From: Vibrio harveyi NBRC 15634 = ATCC 14126 = KCTC 12724
GTDB lineage: Bacteria; Pseudomonadota; Gammaproteobacteria; Enterobacterales; Vibrionaceae
Assembly (NCBI RefSeq): GCF_001591145.1
Contig: NZ_BCUF01000005.1
Location: 1-64,000 of the forward strand
Direction: 5' to 3'
DNA length: 64,000 nucleotides
Shown here in pieces: positions 43,686-52,271 of the stretch; positions within the stretch are counted from its first letter, which is position 1; every line of letters starts with the position of its first letter. The translations under genes were made by a program, and so were the position numbers. Under the pieces are notes generated by a model that searched no databases, was not told the DNA's origin, and saw only the letters and a program-made list of their open reading frames with translations.

Positions 43686-44144
43686 ATGAATACTTCGACA
43701 AAACTACTGACCATCATGTTTGCTTCAACCTTAGTCGCTGCTTGTGGAGGCGGGGGCGGCGGAGGTGGCGGTTCTTCTACGCCAGCACCAACACCTGTTG
43801 CTGACGAGGTTGATGATACGCAAGACATTGTGGCGCAGCGCGACTTTTCTTTTGATATTGGTGAGACGATTACTCTGTCCATGAACTACCAAGGCTCTGC
43901 TGATGGTGCATTACACCTCTATACTAAAGCGGCATTTACCACTGAGAATGGGGATGTGATCGCGGACCCTATGTCACGGATCACAACAGTCTACCCAACG
44001 CGAACCAGCCAGGTTGAGTTGGAGGTGAATGGTAATTGGACCAAGTTGTACGCACAATGGGTGCCAATGAGCGCTGGTGAATCTGAGAAGAACTGGGTGA
44101 TTTCGCTGAACCAATCCAACAACAATTACCATCTCGATTTTTAA
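43686..44144 (+). CDS. Poly-glycine-linker lipoprotein, LruC partner
   Basis: A 152-residue lipoprotein from the ATG at 43686 (AAGGAG upstream). Lipobox VAAC (Cys20) is followed at once by nine Gly, then a Ser/Thr/Pro linker and a single beta-rich domain (about 50-152), with DFSFDIGETITLSMNYQG and W-T-K-L-Y-A-Q-W-V-P. The linker would hold the domain away from the membrane. No family recognised. The pairing with the LruC gene suggests a surface complex. Terminator at 44164. Confidence 0.65.
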   Translation: MNTSTKLLTIMFASTLVAACGGGGGGGGGSSTPAPTPVADEVDDTQDIVAQRDFSFDIGETITLSMNYQGSADGALHLYTKAAFTTENGDVIADPMSRITTVYPTRTSQVELEVNGNWTKLYAQWVPMSAGESEKNWVISLNQSNNNYHLDF

Positions 44145-44163
44145 TCCAAGATATTGTCAGTAA

Positions 44164-44196
44164 GCAAAGCGTGGCGAAAGTTGCGCTTTGTTTTTG
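44164..44196 (+). terminator. Terminator of the LruC/lipoprotein operon
   Basis: CAAAGCG and CGCTTTG with a 12-base loop, then TTTTTG. Confidence 0.8.
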
Positions 44197-44219
44197 ATAA
44201 AAATCCTTCGCAACATTAG

Positions 44220-44235
44220 CGTGATCTATATCACC
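44220..44235. promoter_or_regulatory. CRP-like palindrome upstream of ybiT
   Basis: CGTGATCTATATCACC contains the CRP core GTGA-N6-TCAC, 116 bases before the ybiT start. The outermost T/A positions of the consensus are missing. Confidence 0.45.
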
Positions 44236-44350
44236 TATTGAACGAATCAGATAGAATGGCGTCCACTTTCAATATGCCCTTTTCTAACCGTATCTCGAAA
44301 GTGATTTAACAACTTGTTATTTAAAAGAAATTTCCTTCGAGGACGCCGCT

Positions 44351-45955
44351 ATCATTAGTACAAACAATATCACCATGCAATTTGGTGCCGAGCCACTGTT
44401 CGAAAATATCTCTGCTAAATTTGGCAACGGCAACCGTTATGGTCTGATTGGCGCAAACGGCTGTGGTAAGTCGACATTTATGAAAATCCTGAGCGGAGCA
44501 TTAGCGCCAAGCTCGGGCAACGTTTCTATTACTCCGGGGCTGAAACTGGGCGTATTGAGCCAAGATCAGTTTGCGTTCGAGCAATACAGTGTGATTGATG
44601 CTGTGATCATGGGCGACCGCAAGCTCTGGGAAGTGAAGCAGGAACGTGACCGCATCTATTCATTACCTGAAATGAGTGAAGAAGACGGCATGAAAGTCGC
44701 TGAGCTGGAAAGCGAATTCGCAGAAATGGACGGCTACACAGCAGAAAGCCGTGCTGGCGATATTTTGCTTCAAGCGGGTATTGAAGAAGAGCTGCATTTT
44801 GGTTTGATGCAACAAGTTGCTCCGGGCTGGAAACTGCGTGTGCTTTTGGCGCAAGCTCTGTTTGCTAACCCAGATATTTTGCTGCTCGACGAACCAACCA
44901 ACAACTTGGATATTCACACCATCAACTGGCTGGCGGAAGAGCTGAACCAACGTAAGTGTACGATGATCATCATCTCGCACGACCGTCACTTCTTAAACTC
45001 TGTGTGTACTCACATGGCAGATATCGATTACGGCGAACTGCGTATTTACCCTGGCAACTATGAATACTTCCTTGAAGCATCTGGTCTTCGTCGTGAACAG
45101 TTATTGGCTTCCAACGCGAAGAAAACCGCTGAAATCAATGAACTTCAAGAATTCGTAAACCGTTTTGGTGCGAATGCATCGAAAGCAAAACAAGCCAGCT
45201 CTCGCGCTAAGAAGATGGAAAAAATCCAACTCGACGAAGTGAAAGCAAGTAGCCGTGTTAGCCCATCGATTGATTTCGGTGAGGGCAAAAAACTGCATCG
45301 TTTAGCATTGGAACTGCAAGACCTTGGGCACTCGTTTGGTGATGAGTTGTTGTTTGAAAAAGGCAACTTGTTACTTGAAGCGGGCACTCGCCTTGCGATC
45401 ATCGGTGAAAACGGTGTGGGTAAAACGACCTTGCTACGTTGCCTAGTGAACGAACTAGAGCAAACTCAGGGCGTAGTAAAATGGTCTGAAAACGCTTCGA
45501 TTGGTTACTGCCCACAGGACAGTAGCGCGGACTTCGATAATGATCTGACCATCTTTGAGTGGATCTCACAATGGCGTACCGTGAAGCACAATGACCTAAT
45601 GGTGCGTGGCATTCTAGGTCGCTTGCTGTTCACCGCTGACGATGCCAACAAAAAAGCGAAAAACTGCTCGGGTGGTGAGAAGAACCGCCTGCTGTTTGGT
45701 AAGCTAATGATGCAAGACATCAACGTTTTGGTTATGGATGAGCCAACCAACCACATGGATATGGAAGCAATTGAAGCGTTAAACAGCGCGTTAAAAGACT
45801 ACACTGGCACTTTGATCTTCGTTAGTCATGACCGTGAGTTTGTATCGTCATTGGCGACTTCAATCATTGATGTAAAAGACAAACAGTTGGTGAGTTTCCA
45901 AGGTACATTTGAAGAGTACATGGCACACCAACAAAAGGTGCTTAGCGCTGCGTAA
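44351..45955 (+). CDS. ybiT: ABC-F ATPase YbiT
   Basis: A translation factor-like ABC-F protein (about 534 residues) with two ATPase domains: Walker [10 protein letters not shown] and GENGVGKTT, Walker B/DEPTNNLD and DEPTNHMD, degenerate first signature VAPGWKLR and second CSGGEKNR, as in E. coli YbiT. E. coli YbiT starts eight residues before the conserved TMQFG. The matching position here is ATC at 44351 (ATC-ATT-AGT), with GAGGA exactly 7 bases upstream, whereas the first ATG (44375) has no ribosome site. A noncanonical AUC start is therefore proposed. It probably binds ribosomes at the E-site. Confidence 0.85.
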   Translation: MISTNNITMQFGAEPLFENISAKFGNGNRYGLIGANGCGKSTFMKILSGALAPSSGNVSITPGLKLGVLSQDQFAFEQYSVIDAVIMGDRKLWEVKQERDRIYSLPEMSEEDGMKVAELESEFAEMDGYTAESRAGDILLQAGIEEELHFGLMQQVAPGWKLRVLLAQALFANPDILLLDEPTNNLDIHTINWLAEELNQRKCTMIIISHDRHFLNSVCTHMADIDYGELRIYPGNYEYFLEASGLRREQLLASNAKKTAEINELQEFVNRFGANASKAKQASSRAKKMEKIQLDEVKASSRVSPSIDFGEGKKLHRLALELQDLGHSFGDELLFEKGNLLLEAGTRLAIIGENGVGKTTLLRCLVNELEQTQGVVKWSENASIGYCPQDSSADFDNDLTIFEWISQWRTVKHNDLMVRGILGRLLFTADDANKKAKNCSGGEKNRLLFGKLMMQDINVLVMDEPTNHMDMEAIEALNSALKDYTGTLIFVSHDREFVSSLATSIIDVKDKQLVSFQGTFEEYMAHQQKVLSAA

Positions 45956-46105
45956 CCAAGCGCCGATCATCGTGAATAATTGGACGTAAAGATCGTCTTT
46001 GAGACGAAGAAAACAACAGATTATTCGCAATAATGATTTAATCTAAACCTAATAGAGGTAAGGTGGTGAGTACAACGCTCGCCACCCACAATTAAGGAGC
46101 CGTTC

Positions 46106-46552
46106 ATGAGCCATGAATTTATGACCGACGAAGAACGTATTGAACTGCAGAAGAACAACCCTCTGCATGGTCTTAAATTAGAAGACATGTTGCAGCAGCT
46201 TGTTGACCATTACGGTTGGGAAATCCTCGACACAGCAATGCGTATGAACTGTTTCAACACCAAGCCAAGTATTGCGAGCAGTGTTAAGTACCTGAAGAAA
46301 ACAGAATGGGCTCGCGAGCGTGTAGAGAACTTTTACCTATACCGCTACAAGCGCATGCCAAAGGCATCTGAATACGAGTACAACCTGCCACCACGCGCAC
46401 GTACTTTCCGTCATGGATTGGAGCCACGTGAACCAATGGAGCTGACGGTAGAATCGATTCTGGCTTCACAAGCAAAGGCTGCGTCTGCGCACAAAGAGCG
46501 TTCAGCAAAGCAACGCTCAGATCGTGCTCGCTTTAATAACCGCCGTCGATAA
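46106..46552 (+). CDS. VF530 family protein (DUF2132) with basic tail
   Basis: A 148-residue protein. Residues 15-85 match VF530: [25 protein letters not shown], then [30 protein letters not shown]. The remaining 60 residues, ending in an Arg/Lys/Ser-rich tail, extend beyond the usual small domain. A DNA-binding role has been proposed for the V. fischeri prototype. GGAGCC precedes ATG. Confidence 0.85.
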   Translation: MSHEFMTDEERIELQKNNPLHGLKLEDMLQQLVDHYGWEILDTAMRMNCFNTKPSIASSVKYLKKTEWARERVENFYLYRYKRMPKASEYEYNLPPRARTFRHGLEPREPMELTVESILASQAKAASAHKERSAKQRSDRARFNNRRR

Positions 46553-46610
46553 ACTTTCAATTCTCTTGTTCTGTAGGCTTGATATCTAAGAGCAAGGATG
46601 ATTTTGATGA

Positions 46611-46641
46611 AAAGCCAAACTATCCAGTTTGGCTTTTTTAT
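46611..46641 (+). terminator. Bidirectional terminator between VF530 and LysR genes
   Basis: AAAGCCAAAC and GTTTGGCTTT with a 6-base loop, then TTTTATTG; convergent genes end at 46552 and 46669. Confidence 0.9.
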
Positions 46642-46668
46642 TGTATTTTCTTTGGCTAAACCTCGTTA

Positions 46669-47619
46669 TCAAGACCCTAGCTTGATAATCGAAGAGTACA
46701 TCTGCTGCGGGTCTGACTGACGGCTGAATCGCGCTTGGAAGCTCTCCACCACATAATCAATAAAGGCTCGTAACTTTTGCGATTGCTCTTTGTGGTAAGG
46801 GTAAACGATATACAGCGCGTGCTTTTCCATCTGCCATTCAGGAGTAATTTCAACCAATTCACCTGAAGTTAATTGAGGCTCAACAAAGAAGTCTGGCAAC
46901 AACGCAACCCCATGTCCGGCACATGCCGCTTGGGTGAGCGCCAAACCACTGTTGACAGTGTAAACACTCGCAGGCAGATCAACTTCCAATACCTCACTGC
47001 CATTTTGAAATGTCCAACGGCGAGACGTTGAAGAGAGGCTATAGCTAAGTAGGCGATGGTTTATAACGTCACGTGGAGATTGAAACGGCTGCGACTCTTC
47101 AAGGTATTGAGGGGAAGCGCAAAGTACACGGCGGATATCCAATAGTTTACGCGAGCGTAGGCTAGAGTTACCCAATTCGCCTCCGCCACGAATGGCAATA
47201 TCAACCCCTTGCTCAATCAAATCAATATGTTCATCACTCATCACCACTTCGATGGATAGCTCTGGATGCAGCTTCATAAACTCACAGATGATGGGATTCA
47301 GCTCAATCAACCCTAATGACATCGGCATACTGATTTTGAGTGTGCCCTTTAATGTGTGGGAAGACTCAATCACCGAGCGGTCTGCGTTGTTGAGTGCATC
47401 GATAACCTGACACACTTGCTGATAATAGAGCTGACCATTATCGGTAATGTGCAAGTTACGCGTCGTGCGGTTAATCAAAGGGCTTTTCAAATAGCTCTCT
47501 AGTTCATTGATGTTCTTACTTATTGCGGCTTTTGAGAGATTTAAATCTTCTGCTGCCGCGACGAAGCTACCTAGCTCCACCACTCGACGAAATACGGTTA
47601 ATGCTCTGATCTTATCCAC
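46669..47619 (-). CDS. LysR-family transcriptional regulator
   Basis: A 316-residue CrgA-type LysR protein: IRALTVFRRVVELGSFVAAAEDLNLSKAAISKNINELE forms the helix-turn-helix (about 4-43), with RTTRNLHITDNG as hinge entry and an effector domain from about 90. It is divergent from an NAD(P)H-dependent FMN reductase gene, with a LysR-type palindrome between them; it probably controls that reductase and the following glutathionyl-hydroquinone reductase. Confidence 0.9.
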   Translation of the reverse strand: MDKIRALTVFRRVVELGSFVAAAEDLNLSKAAISKNINELESYLKSPLINRTTRNLHITDNGQLYYQQVCQVIDALNNADRSVIESSHTLKGTLKISMPMSLGLIELNPIICEFMKLHPELSIEVVMSDEHIDLIEQGVDIAIRGGGELGNSSLRSRKLLDIRRVLCASPQYLEESQPFQSPRDVINHRLLSYSLSSTSRRWTFQNGSEVLEVDLPASVYTVNSGLALTQAACAGHGVALLPDFFVEPQLTSGELVEITPEWQMEKHALYIVYPYHKEQSQKLRAFIDYVVESFQARFSRQSDPQQMYSSIIKLGS

Positions 47620-47644
47620 GCATTAGTTTCCTCATGTTTTTATT

Positions 47645-47661
47645 GTTCACTAATGGTGAAC
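47645..47661. promoter_or_regulatory. LysR-type operator between LysR and FMN reductase
   Basis: GTTCAC-N5-GTGAAC, containing TTCAC-N5-GTGAA, lies 26 bases upstream of the LysR start. Its symmetry fits the LysR T-N11-A rule, and a second partial copy (TTCACTGGTG) follows at about 47689. Confidence 0.6.
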
Positions 47662-47768
47662 TATATAGCCACTATTATAGTGTTTATTCACTGGTGGGAG
47701 TTAATTAATATCACCTCATTCACTGAGTGCCCGACATAAGTAGGGGCAAACGTAATTAGGATTCCACT

Positions 47769-48308
47769 ATGAAAAAGATTGTCGCATTTACTGGTAGCAA
47801 CAACAGCCAATCAATCCACAGCCTTTTAGTTCAAGCGTTGGCAAACCAAGCTAAACAAACAGAAGTAAACACCATTGACCTAAATGACTTTGAATTGCCA
47901 ATGTACGGCTTGGACGTTGAAGGTCAGGGCATCCCAGAAAACGCACACAAACTGCGTGCAACGTTAAACGAATACGATGCGATCATCATTGCATCACCAG
48001 AGCACAACGGCTCAATGCCAGCATTCCTGAAAAATGCGATTGATTGGCTATCGCGTGTTGCACCCCAAGGTACGTCTTTCTTTGGTGACACCAAGAAACC
48101 GGTTCTGCTAGTGAGCACATCTCCAGGTGCAAACGGCGGCGCAACTAACATCAAAACCATGGCTGAGTTGATGCCGTGGTGGGGTGGCGATGTAAAAGGC
48201 ACATACAGCCTAGGCGGCTTCTACGACAAGTTCCAAGATGGCAAATTTGATGCTGCGACCTCAGCGGAACTGAGTGAGCTAATGATGTCTTTCGAGAAGT
48301 CTCTGTAA
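47769..48308 (+). CDS. NAD(P)H-dependent FMN reductase
   Basis: A 179-residue flavodoxin-like enzyme. FTGSNNSQSIH (7-17) is the FMN phosphate loop, ASPEHNGSMPAFLKNAIDWLSR (about 75-96) the flavin-binding signature shared with ChrR/YieF quinone reductases, and STSPGANGG a later loop. It probably reduces quinones or free FMN. The next gene encodes a glutathionyl-hydroquinone reductase, so a quinone-detoxifying pair under LysR control is plausible. Confidence 0.88.
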   Translation: MKKIVAFTGSNNSQSIHSLLVQALANQAKQTEVNTIDLNDFELPMYGLDVEGQGIPENAHKLRATLNEYDAIIIASPEHNGSMPAFLKNAIDWLSRVAPQGTSFFGDTKKPVLLVSTSPGANGGATNIKTMAELMPWWGGDVKGTYSLGGFYDKFQDGKFDAATSAELSELMMSFEKSL

Positions 48309-48371
48309 GTTATCTATACTCGCATAAGTAGTGATTCATCAGGGTAGCTAATCAAGAAAGGTAGGTAAGGT

Positions 48372-49256
48372 ATGGCGGTATTAGAACAAGGCGTTTGGTA
48401 TCCAAACAAAGACGCAAGTGAGCTGACAGCAGAAGATCAATTCGCGTTACCAAGTCAGATCGAAGCGGATCGCTATCACTTGTATATGTCGTTGGCTTGT
48501 CCATTTGCCCATCGCCCTTACCTAGTGATCAATTACCTTGGCTTGGATGAGGTCATTTCCATATCTTCCGTTGCAGCAAAGCGTTACAGCAATGGTTGGG
48601 AGTTTGATGGTGCACATCCTGATCCTCTATACCGCGCGGATAATCTAGCGGCGTTGTATGTGAAAGCGAAAAGCGATTACACCGGACGCGTAACCGTCCC
48701 TCTACTGTGGGATAAGCAAAACCATGCGATTGTGGGCAATGATTCAGCCGCAATGGCAATGGACCTCGCTACGAATTGGCTACCTTTGGCAAAACATCCG
48801 GTGGAGTTGGTACCAGCCGTATTGCGTGAAGAGATCGAAAGCCTAAATCGATGGCTTCACAGCAATGTGAATGGCAAGGTATATCAACTCGGCTTTGCAA
48901 CCACGCAAGCGCAATATGACCAAGCGAGTGAAACCTTGTTTGATGCGCTAGAGCAGCTGGATAAGCGTTTGGGGCAGTCGCGCTACTTGCATGGTGAAGA
49001 CGTTACCCTATCAGACTTGTTCTTGCTGCCAACGTTAGTGCGCTTCGAGGCGGTGTATGAAGTGCACTTCAAAGCCAACAAAAAGCCCCTAAAGGCGCAC
49101 CAAAACTTGTATCGTTACATGCTGGATTTGGTTGTCGATGAACGCATTCGCAGCACAATCGATATTGATTACATGAAGCTGCATTACTTCTTCTCGCACA
49201 AGCACATCAACCCAAATGGGATTGTGCCCGCAGGACCTGAGATTGAGTGGATCTAA
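48372..49256 (+). CDS. Glutathionyl-hydroquinone reductase (Xi-class GST)
   Basis: A 294-residue protein, somewhat shorter than E. coli YqjG (about 328). The catalytic Cys43 is in LACPFAHRP (the usual family form is CPWAHR). NDSAAM replaces the NES glutathione motif, and the C-terminal HYFFSHKHINPNGIVPAGP is diagnostic of the class. It reduces glutathionyl-hydroquinones. It follows the FMN reductase by 63 bases. Confidence 0.9.
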   Translation: MAVLEQGVWYPNKDASELTAEDQFALPSQIEADRYHLYMSLACPFAHRPYLVINYLGLDEVISISSVAAKRYSNGWEFDGAHPDPLYRADNLAALYVKAKSDYTGRVTVPLLWDKQNHAIVGNDSAAMAMDLATNWLPLAKHPVELVPAVLREEIESLNRWLHSNVNGKVYQLGFATTQAQYDQASETLFDALEQLDKRLGQSRYLHGEDVTLSDLFLLPTLVRFEAVYEVHFKANKKPLKAHQNLYRYMLDLVVDERIRSTIDIDYMKLHYFFSHKHINPNGIVPAGPEIEWI

Positions 49257-49272
49257 TTTGAATCTAATAAAG

Positions 49273-49303
49273 AAAGCCGGAGATTACCTCCGGCTTTGTT
49301 TTT
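49273..49303. terminator. Bidirectional terminator between GST and ABC-F genes
   Basis: AAAGCCGGAG and CTCCGGCTTT with a 5-base loop, then GTTTTTA. Confidence 0.9.
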
Positions 49304-51038
49304 ATAGCTGCGCCGTAATTTCCTCTATCTCTTGCTGCCACTGCTTTTGCATCGCTGGTTTTTGATGTTTGGGTTTTCGCTCCAAATCGGCTTCCAGCAA
49401 GCTTTCCAGTTCCAACAGTCTTTCCAGCACTTGCTCTTCGGATTGCTCATCAGGCGCGGTGTTTGTTTCCATCGACATTACTTCATTGCAATGATGCGAG
49501 ATGGCTGATTTCGGTGCTGTATCAGTTACGCGTTGATACACATCTTCCGCGATTAAATACTCCGTCAGTAAGCCATTTTCAATAAACCAGAATCGATTAC
49601 AGCTTTGCTCTATCAGGCTTCGGTCGTGACTCACCAATAAGGCGGCACCTTCGAAGTTTTGCAGAGTTTCAATCAGCTCTTCTTTGCCTTCCATATCCAA
49701 ATGGTTGGTCGGTTCATCTAAAAACAACATGTGGTAACGAGCGAGGGTTAAGCCGACAAACAGCAGCCTTGCTCGTTCTCCACCACTTAGACTGATGACT
49801 TTCTGCTCGTGTCTTGCGTACTCAAATCCTGCACCAATTAGCGAACGTTTTGCCTGTTCACTGCTGATGCTGGCAAACGACTGCAACGCATCCGTGATGG
49901 ATTGATGATCGTCGAGTTGCTTTAGGGATTGATCGTAGTAACCCAAGCGACAGCGATCGTGGAAAGTCACACTCTCATGTTGGTTGCCTAGGTCATTTTG
50001 GAATGCTTCATACTGACGATAAAGCAGATTCAACAAAGTCGATTTACCGCAACCATTACTGCCTAGAACGGCAATTCGGTCGCCACTTTTCACGCGCATT
50101 TCTGCCATATCAAACAAGTGATAATCACTGTCTGGTGGCATTACCGAGAAAGGCAAAATCTCTAACAGTCGATTTGCTGGCATTGACTCACCTTGAAGTT
50201 GTAGCGCCCACGGTGTGCCTTCTGTCAGTTCGGTTTGTTCTTCCTCTAAACGTTCTTTGCGCGCAAACATCGTCTTGGCTTTTCGAGCAAGATCTTCGTT
50301 GTCGTAGACTTTGCCCCAAGTGGCTAAACGCTTGGCGCTTTTTTCGATTCGGTCGATCTCTTTCTGCTCGTTGGCATGGCGAAGTTGATCGGTTTCATCT
50401 TTCTCTTTCAATGCTTGTCTTGCTTGAGAACAAGGCAGAGAGAAATGACGCAGAGATCGATCTCGCATGACCCAAGTGGTGTTGGTGACGCGATCGAGTA
50501 AGGTTTGATCGTGAGATACCAATACGAATGAGCCTTTCCAGTTTGATAGGAATTGCTCTAACCAAAGGAGCGATGGCAAGTCCAAGTGGTTGCTTGGTTC
50601 ATCCAGAAGCAGTAAGTCAGGTTGATGGATAATCGCACGAGCAAGCAGGAGTCGCATTTGCTGACCACCACTGCAATTCTCAACCGGCATGTGTCGTTCT
50701 GTGTTTGAAAATCCGAGTTCATCCAATAAGAGTTCGGCGCGCCAAATCTCATCATCGGATAAGGATTCCGCTAACGCATCTAAGACAGAATGTGTGCTTA
50801 AAGATTCAGGTAAATGTTGCTCAACATAACGCATCAAACATGAACTGGCTTTGGCAACCGTGCCTTGGCTTGGTTCAAATTGACCGCTAAGCAGTTTGAG
50901 TAGGGAGCTTTTACCACAGCCGTTATGACCGATAAGACCAATTTTGTCGCCACGATGAATCGTAAACGTTAGATCTTTGAAGATTGGTGTTGCTGTGTGA
51001 GAAAGGGTTAATGATTGTGCAGTTAAAAAAGTACTCAT
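49302..51038 (-). CDS. ABC-F ATPase with regulated leader
   Basis: A 578-residue protein without membrane helices. Two ABC domains: Walker A GHNGCGKSS and GSNGCGKST, signatures CSGGQQMR and LSGGERAR, Walker B LLLLDEPSNHLD and MLFLDEPTNHLD. Between them is a charged helical linker (about 205-260), the part that reaches the ribosome P-site or PTC in translational ABC-Fs, and a C-terminal coiled region (about 515-578). It belongs to no E. coli subgroup I can name. Its mRNA has a 26-codon leader ORF and alternative hairpins, as do antibiotic-responsive ABC-F genes. Confidence 0.85.
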   Translation of the reverse strand: MSTFLTAQSLTLSHTATPIFKDLTFTIHRGDKIGLIGHNGCGKSSLLKLLSGQFEPSQGTVAKASSCLMRYVEQHLPESLSTHSVLDALAESLSDDEIWRAELLLDELGFSNTERHMPVENCSGGQQMRLLLARAIIHQPDLLLLDEPSNHLDLPSLLWLEQFLSNWKGSFVLVSHDQTLLDRVTNTTWVMRDRSLRHFSLPCSQARQALKEKDETDQLRHANEQKEIDRIEKSAKRLATWGKVYDNEDLARKAKTMFARKERLEEEQTELTEGTPWALQLQGESMPANRLLEILPFSVMPPDSDYHLFDMAEMRVKSGDRIAVLGSNGCGKSTLLNLLYRQYEAFQNDLGNQHESVTFHDRCRLGYYDQSLKQLDDHQSITDALQSFASISSEQAKRSLIGAGFEYARHEQKVISLSGGERARLLFVGLTLARYHMLFLDEPTNHLDMEGKEELIETLQNFEGAALLVSHDRSLIEQSCNRFWFIENGLLTEYLIAEDVYQRVTDTAPKSAISHHCNEVMSMETNTAPDEQSEEQVLERLLELESLLEADLERKPKHQKPAMQKQWQQEIEEITAQL

Positions 51039-51162
51039 AGTGTTCTCAAGAATTTTGGGCGTAAGACGCCTTTGTCATAGCTGACAATAATTCTTCGAGC
51101 TTGAGGGAAAGTACTCGGGTGACGTGTTTTCGTCGAAAGGTAATTATTCGCTCAAGTCGAGA
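51039..51162 (-). promoter_or_regulatory. Structured leader RNA before the ABC-F gene
   Basis: In the minus-strand transcript CTTGAG (51151-51156), CTCAAG (51100-51105) and a second CTTGAG (51045-51050, overlapping the ribosome site) allow two exclusive pairings. AAGAATT (51089-51095) also matches AATTCTT (51048-51054). Two local hairpins lie between: TTGTCA/TGACAA (51072-51087) and GGCG/CGCC (51058-51070). The layout is that of an attenuator that can hide or free the ABC-F ribosome site. Confidence 0.6.
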
Positions 51163-51243
51163 TTATCGCAGCGCGAAATCTGAAACTCTTGAGCGGTCCT
51201 TCATGCCATAAAAACGTGGGTTGATTGAACACCACAAAGACAT
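51163..51243 (-). CDS. Leader peptide of the ABC-F gene (26 codons)
   Basis: A short open frame found by eye: an AAGGAGGAATTT ribosome site, the best in the area, then ATG and 26 codons (start MSLWCSINPRFYGMKDR) to TAA at 51163. The ABC-F start codon follows 124 bases later after mutually exclusive hairpins. Ribosome stalling on such a peptide typically switches antibiotic-resistance ABC-F and erm genes. No homologue was checked. Confidence 0.7.
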   Translation of the reverse strand: MSLWCSINPRFYGMKDRSRVSDFALR

Positions 51244-51271
51244 AAATTCCTCCTTAATTTCGTTGTAAGTG

Positions 51272-51322
51272 TTGCCACTTTTGGTTGATAGATGCGCTAG
51301 ATTCTAACCCTAAAAGTGGCAA
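51272..51322. repeat. 11-base inverted repeat upstream of the leader ORF
   Basis: TTGCCACTTTT (51272-51282) and AAAAGTGGCAA (51312-51322) are exact complements with a 29-base spacer. It lies between the DUF2000 stop (51379) and the leader ORF: an upstream stem of the leader RNA, or a weak terminator of DUF2000. Confidence 0.6.
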
Positions 51323-51378
51323 TGTACAGATAGCTTGATGAAAAAATGATGAGAGGATCACCAAGGTATCACGTGCTT

Positions 51379-51810
51379 TTAGCGGTATAAGCTGAACTTC
51401 TTGGTCAATTCTCGAAGAGTTTCAGTCTCGCCGAACAAACAAATACCCAAATACTCTAGCTCTGCTTCTGATGTGTTTTTGGTGGTTTGCTGTTGTATTT
51501 CAGAGCCACCTTCTACCATGGTGTGAGTAAAATCAGAGAAGGGGATACCTTTATCGAGTGCTTCTTGGCGAAGCTTTCTGATTTTGTTGGAGTTATCCGC
51601 TCTCAAGACGATAAACGGATAGTGCGAGATATTTGGATGAACATTGCCGTCGAGGTCGTGATAGTCGGTATAGACTGCGTCTCCATCAGAAAGTTGATCC
51701 GCAAGGCTTACACTCAAGTGTCCTAATACGTTAACGGCACGTCCCACCTCGACTTTTTTACTGATTACGGCAACAAATCGTTTTTGGTTTTCGTCGGGAA
51801 GTTGATTCAT
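51379..51810 (-). CDS. DUF2000 family protein
   Basis: A 143-residue protein. RFVAVISKKVEVGRAVNVLGHLSVSLA and the block YPFIVLRADNSNKIRKLRQEAL match DUF2000, a family with a peptidyl-tRNA-hydrolase-2-like fold. ALDKGIPFSDFTHTMVEGG completes it. Activity unknown. It lies upstream of, and on the same strand as, the ABC-F leader, at 135 bases; a translation-related link would be speculation. Confidence 0.75.
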   Translation of the reverse strand: MNQLPDENQKRFVAVISKKVEVGRAVNVLGHLSVSLADQLSDGDAVYTDYHDLDGNVHPNISHYPFIVLRADNSNKIRKLRQEALDKGIPFSDFTHTMVEGGSEIQQQTTKNTSEAELEYLGICLFGETETLRELTKKFSLYR

Positions 51811-52026
51811 GGAGGACCTCGTTTCTCTAATAATCTGGCTATTGTTTAACTGTCTCCATTGTATTTCCTCGCACGCGCAATTTTGTTTCTAACATTGTTG
51901 TCGGAAAGCCAAGTTTGCAATAAACGAATGATTTAATCGTTTTTCATGCAATAAGATTCCCCAGAGTTTGCAAATAGACAAGGCACCAACGGAAGGTCGG
52001 TGCCTAAGTAAATGATGAACTAAATT

Positions 52027-52265
52027 TTATTGTTTGTTTAGCTCTGCCGCGGTATCAACAAAGATGCCTTTGATGTCTTTCGCTTCACGCTCTGTTTGAC
52101 CACCGTGTTTTAGGAACGCATCGATGATCGCTGCGGTTTTCTGCTCTTTTGCGCGCTCTAAGAAGTAACGCAACTCTAGCTCTGCACCTGCGTCTTCATC
52201 TTTGATAGAGGTTGCGATGATCTCTTTGTACATTACGATGTCACGCACTTCTAATTGGCTAATCA
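52027..52265 (-). pseudogene. 3' remnant of an unidentified gene at a deletion junction
   Basis: An open frame of about 79 codons, ending GGQTEREAKDIKGIFVDTAAELNKQ, mostly helical and charged. No ribosome site precedes its internal ATG at 52233, and its upstream frame runs directly into reverse-complement LysR sequence. It therefore looks like the C-terminal end of a longer gene whose 5' part is gone. A free-standing 68-codon gene from 52233 cannot be excluded. Family not recognised. Confidence 0.45.
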
Positions 52266-52271
52266 CGCCCA

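Noticed and set aside
45993-46007. Hairpin TCGTCT/AGACGA after ybiT as terminator
   Set aside because: It is followed by A-rich, not T-rich, sequence on the plus strand, and the stem is only six base pairs.
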